From: DAOUMU01 sp034409055
Lineage (GTDB): Bacteria > Chloroflexota > Anaerolineae > 4572-78 > J111
DNA: 34,339 nt
Assembly (NCBI GenBank): GCA_034409055.1
Contig: DAOUMU010000267.1
Span: forward strand, 1 to 34,339
Reading direction: 5' to 3'
Part shown: positions 31,665-34,339 of the stretch, in pieces
How the letters are laid out: every line of letters starts with the position of its first letter
How positions within the stretch are numbered: position 1 is the stretch's first letter
The notes under the pieces: model-generated
The model's database searches: none
What the model was told of the DNA's origin: nothing
Seen by the model: only the letters and a program-made list of their open reading frames with translations
Translations under genes and position numbers: made by a program

Positions 31665-32033
31665 ATGGCATCTCGTACAGAACAGATGATAGCTCGTTTG
31701 AGGGATCTACAGTCTGGCACTGCTGATATTGAAGCATCGGCGGTGGTCAGCGTGGATGGGTTAATTATGGCCTCATCACTACCGGCTGATGTTGAAGAAG
31801 ATCGAGTTTCGGCTATGTCGGCGGCAATGCTCTCACTGGGGGAGCGGATTGCCAGCGAGTTGGGACGTGGTATCCTGGATCAGGTTTATATCCGGGGTAA
31901 CAATGGCTACGTGATTCTCATGTCAATTGGCGAAGAAGCCGTGCTAACCGCCCTGGCTCGTGGCGATGCCAAATTGGGCTTGATTTTCTTGGATATGAAG
32001 CGAGCTGCTGAAGATTTAACCAAGCTGGTGTAG
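31665..32033 (+). CDS. Roadblock/LC7 (MglB-like) protein
   Basis: A 122-residue cytosolic protein made of one roadblock/LC7 domain: an N-terminal helix (SRTEQMIARLRDLQ), the strand IEASAVVSVDGLIMASSLP, the central helix AMSAAMLSLGERIASELG, the strands DQVYIRGNNGYVILMSIG and AVLTALAR, and a C-terminal helix. The family includes MglB, which acts on the small GTPase MglA in polarity and motility. No MglA-type gene is in this window, so its partner lies elsewhere. The ATG at 31665 is preferred to a TTG at 31644, which would begin upstream of the AAAGGAGA site. The gene has its own promoter and terminator, so it is monocistronic and probably well expressed. Confidence 0.9.
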   Translation: MASRTEQMIARLRDLQSGTADIEASAVVSVDGLIMASSLPADVEEDRVSAMSAAMLSLGERIASELGRGILDQVYIRGNNGYVILMSIGEEAVLTALARGDAKLGLIFLDMKRAAEDLTKLV

Positions 32034-32134
32034 TCATCTTTGTTTGGCCAGCAATGACCTGGTCAGCCGGCCGAATACTTCTCTCCAGTAGACTCAAAAC
32101 AGCATTTTGCCTGTAGTAAGTGATTATAATAACC

Positions 32135-32180
32135 AAAGCCATTCGTCGTTATAACGACGGATGGCTTTGCTATTTTTATT
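32135..32180 (+). terminator. Rho-independent terminator of the roadblock gene
   Basis: AAAGCCAT-T-CGTCGTT pairs with AACGACG-G-ATGGCTTT (32135-32168) with a single T-G mismatch and almost no loop, followed by GCTATTTTTATT. It is the clearest terminator of the window. Confidence 0.88.
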
Positions 32181-32277
32181 CAAGTTGCAGGAGATAGGTC
32201 AGCGGATACATAACGGATTAGCGGACGCCGGGCGTGACCGTAGGGAGTTCCGAAATTTAAATCATCCCAAAACTTTC

Positions 32278-32435
32278 GGCGGCGTGAAGCGTAAACCCAC
32301 AGGGCAAGTGACGTGAAACGTGAGGGTTTATGTATGGCGTAAAAACATCACGTTTCATGCTTCACGTTTTACGGAGTGGGGACAATTACCCGTACTACCC
32401 ACAGGGCACAGGCGGGCACAGGTATTTTTTCGGAA
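32278..32435. repeat. Composite dispersed repeat in non-coding DNA
   Basis: GCGTGAAGCGTAAACCCAC, then AGGGCAAGTGACGTGAAACG, matches the composite inside the GT39 gene at about 17596-17635. A reversed set follows (ATCACGTTTCATGCTTCACG), making a loose inverted repeat, then CCCACAGGGCACAGGCGGGC, related to the 51-bp unit of 22354-22480. No gene lies in 32181-32439. Confidence 0.75.
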
Positions 32436-32439
32436 CTAC

Positions 32440-34170
32440 CTAAGATGCAAGGGGTATAAAGTTATCACCGTACGCCCCCATATTTGGACCGAGTGCTTCT
32501 TGGTAATGGGGGCGAAAAGCCCATTCTTCATCACAGGCGTTGCATTTCAAGCAGCCGGCCGGGGGGCAGGCCCGGGTGAGATCATTGCGCAAAGCCCGGC
32601 GCAGGTCCCAGGTGAAGAAGGCTTTGGTCACGCCGGTCGTGACCACCTCCCACGGCAACGGTTCAGCCAGTTGTCGCTCGCCTAAAAACTCCTCTTGATT
32701 CAGTTTTTCGGCTGCCAAAGCGTGCTGCCATTCGCGAAGATTGGTTTTACGCATGTGAACCAGCACCCGGCCCAGTCGCCGGTCACCCCGGGCCAGGGTC
32801 CCTTCGACGGCCGCCCAGGCCGGGCTATCGCTGCGAACGGTCACCCCGTTGGGATTAAGACGCTCTTGCAGATATTTGATGCGGGTTTCTAGCGTTTCGA
32901 CGGGCAGCATCGCCGCCCATTGAAAGGCCGTTTGACTTTTGGGCACGTAAGGGGTGGCGTTAATGGCTATGTTACGGGGAAAAATTTTGCGGGCTTCCAA
33001 AACCATTTTGGCAATGGCTTCAACATCCTCTTCCGTTTCCGTGGGTTGGCCGATCATAAAATACATTTTTAGCTGCGGAAAATCATAGTGGGCGGCCAGC
33101 TCTACGGCGTGCAGAATCTGGGCATCCGCCTGGGGTTTGTTAATCACTTTGCGCATACGCACGCTGCCCGCTTCGGGGGCAATCGTCAAGGTTTGGTTGC
33201 CACTCTCGGCCAGGGCTTTGATGAGGGGTTCGCTGATGGGATCGACCCGCATCGAGGAGGCGGTCAGACGGGCGCCCATCTTGCGTAACTCGATGGCAAT
33301 CTGGTCGATCCAGCTATGGTCACTGACAGCGGCGCTAACCAGTCCAAGCCGGTCACGGTGCTTAAGGGCGTGCCGGGCCACGGCCAAAACCGTATCCAGG
33401 TGCATCTCCCGCATGGGCCGGTAGACATAGCCGGCCATGCAGAAACGACAACCCCGCCCACAGCCCCGGGCAATCTCGACCAGGGTCCGGTCGCCAAACT
33501 CAGTCTCCGCCGTATAAATTTGGGTGGTCGTGGGCAGGCTATCAATATCCTTGACCCACACGCGGGCCACAGGCCCGTTATTCAGGGCCGGAATGTACAG
33601 ACCATCCACCTCGGCCAGTCGTCGATAAGCTTCAGGCCGGGGGGCATCGTTAATCTCCCATAAGGCATCAATCAGGGGGGGCACAATACCTTCGCCTTCG
33701 CCAATGGCAAAGACGTCGAAAATTTTGGCCAGGGGTTCCGGGTTGGTATAAACGGCCGGCCCACCGGCTATCAGTAAAGGCCAATTTTCGTCTCGCTCTT
33801 CGGCAAAAAGTGGAAAGCCGGCCCGGCGCAATATTTGAATGACGTTGAAGTAATCCATCTCATAAGAGATGGTAAAGGCCACCGCTGCGAAATCATCCAG
33901 CGACCGTTGTGACTCCAGGGATATAATCGGCTGATCAGGCCGGGGGGCCTGTTGGAAGCCAAAAAAGACCCGTTCGCAGACGACATCAGGTTCATCATTA
34001 AAAAGGCGGTAGAGGATATGCAAGGCCAGGCTGCTCATGCCGACCCGATAACTATTGGGCCAGACCAGAGCGACCGGCAATTTACCCCCCCAATCTTTGA
34101 GGCTAACCCCTTCTTCTTGCCGAATTATGTTTTTCGCCTGATTAATGGATCGATAGTCTTGTTTCATCAT
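32440..34170 (-). CDS. B12-binding/radical SAM protein, TIGR03960 type
   Basis: A 576-residue iron-sulfur enzyme of the TIGR03960 type. Residues about 20-200 form a cobalamin-binding-like Rossmann domain (VALVWPNSYRVGMSSLALHILYRLFN; PLLIAGGPAVYTNPEPLA; FDVFAIGEGEGIVP), though no DxHxxG motif is evident. Residues about 235-480 are the radical SAM barrel with the 4Fe-4S motif in IARGCGRGCRFCMAGYVYRPMR (CxxxCxxC) and TIAPEAGSVRMRKVINK. The C-terminus has a further cysteine set, CPPAGCLKCNAC. Many genomes encode a DUF2344 partner or fused domain next to this family; none follows here. AAGGG abuts the first of two ATGs (34170, 34167). Its reaction is not established; a tRNA- or tetrapyrrole-related role has been suggested only by context. 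Confidence 0.88.
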   Translation of the reverse strand: MMKQDYRSINQAKNIIRQEEGVSLKDWGGKLPVALVWPNSYRVGMSSLALHILYRLFNDEPDVVCERVFFGFQQAPRPDQPIISLESQRSLDDFAAVAFTISYEMDYFNVIQILRRAGFPLFAEERDENWPLLIAGGPAVYTNPEPLAKIFDVFAIGEGEGIVPPLIDALWEINDAPRPEAYRRLAEVDGLYIPALNNGPVARVWVKDIDSLPTTTQIYTAETEFGDRTLVEIARGCGRGCRFCMAGYVYRPMREMHLDTVLAVARHALKHRDRLGLVSAAVSDHSWIDQIAIELRKMGARLTASSMRVDPISEPLIKALAESGNQTLTIAPEAGSVRMRKVINKPQADAQILHAVELAAHYDFPQLKMYFMIGQPTETEEDVEAIAKMVLEARKIFPRNIAINATPYVPKSQTAFQWAAMLPVETLETRIKYLQERLNPNGVTVRSDSPAWAAVEGTLARGDRRLGRVLVHMRKTNLREWQHALAAEKLNQEEFLGERQLAEPLPWEVVTTGVTKAFFTWDLRRALRNDLTRACPPAGCLKCNACDEEWAFRPHYQEALGPNMGAYGDNFIPLAS

Positions 34171-34339
34171 CCCTTGGAATTTTTATAGTAGATGTTATAA
34201 AAAATAATTGTACTATCGAATCAGGCTAAATTCAAGTTCGTTAAACCGATCTCCAGGATAGATAGTTTGCTGGCTTGTATGCAAGTGGGTAATAGATAGG
34301 TCTGAATCACTGAAGGGTTTGGTCAGTGTTGTCATACCC
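34171..34339. other. Upstream region at the window edge
   Basis: No gene is supported. The stretch is AT-rich directly before the radical SAM gene and could contain its - strand promoter (TATAAC is present on that strand near 34195), but no matching -35 box was found. Confidence 0.3.

Overview
The window looks like part of a chromosome from a Chloroflexota bacterium of the Anaerolineae/Ardenticatenia type. This is inferred from content and not from a marker gene. It combines multi-GAF SpoIIE phosphatases, a roadblock protein, lipid-linked glycosyltransferases of the GT39 type, a Tat-lipoprotein penicillin-binding protein and many short dispersed repeats. There are no rRNA or tRNA genes and no CRISPR array.

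Region 1 (about 240-8640, + strand) is a transport and stress cluster: a small winged-helix protein, a T2SSE-N (MshEN-like)/universal-stress-protein fusion, a cyclic-di-AMP (ydaO/yuaA) riboswitch, then pstS-, pstC-, pstA- and pstB-like ABC transporter genes, a second substrate-binding protein of the sulfate-binding type, a Na/Pi-cotransporter-like membrane protein and a tandem Usp protein. The riboswitch directly precedes the pstS-like gene, so a nucleotide second messenger probably sets expression of the transport genes. Several residues expected of a true phosphate system are changed: the anion-binding loops of PstS and the Q-loop of PstB.

Region 2 (8600-12900) holds a methyltransferase, a membrane-anchored SagB-type nitroreductase with an internal twin-arginine-like motif, a large protein of unknown function with a nucleoside-phosphorylase-like C-terminal half, and several non-autonomous repeat elements.

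Region 3 (12890-18050, - strand) is an envelope glycan/lipid block: a Nudix-like protein, a GT2 polyprenyl-phosphate glycosyltransferase, an UPF0104/AglD-like membrane protein and a GT39-like transferase with TPRs. A 138-bp MITE sits 11 bp upstream of the AglD-like start codon; a sister copy with its own target duplication lies near 12.6 kb.

Region 4 (18060-19780) contains a Phd/VapC-type toxin-antitoxin pair with a clear promoter and operator, and a REP-associated tyrosine transposase (RAYT) between long perfect palindromes.

Region 5 (19830-28710, - strand) is probably one transcription unit: a 1243-residue REC-like/PAS/GAF/SpoIIE sensor phosphatase followed by two paralogous GT-C-like membrane glycosyltransferases. 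The glycosyltransferase genes here and in region 3 carry in-frame heptanucleotide tandem repeats, and one has a 51-bp tandem repeat at its N-terminus.

Region 6 (28710-34339) has a divergently transcribed, probably leaderless PBP2/MecA-like transpeptidase gene, a monocistronic roadblock/LC7 gene with a strong promoter, structured leader and terminator, and a B12-binding/radical SAM protein of the TIGR03960 type.
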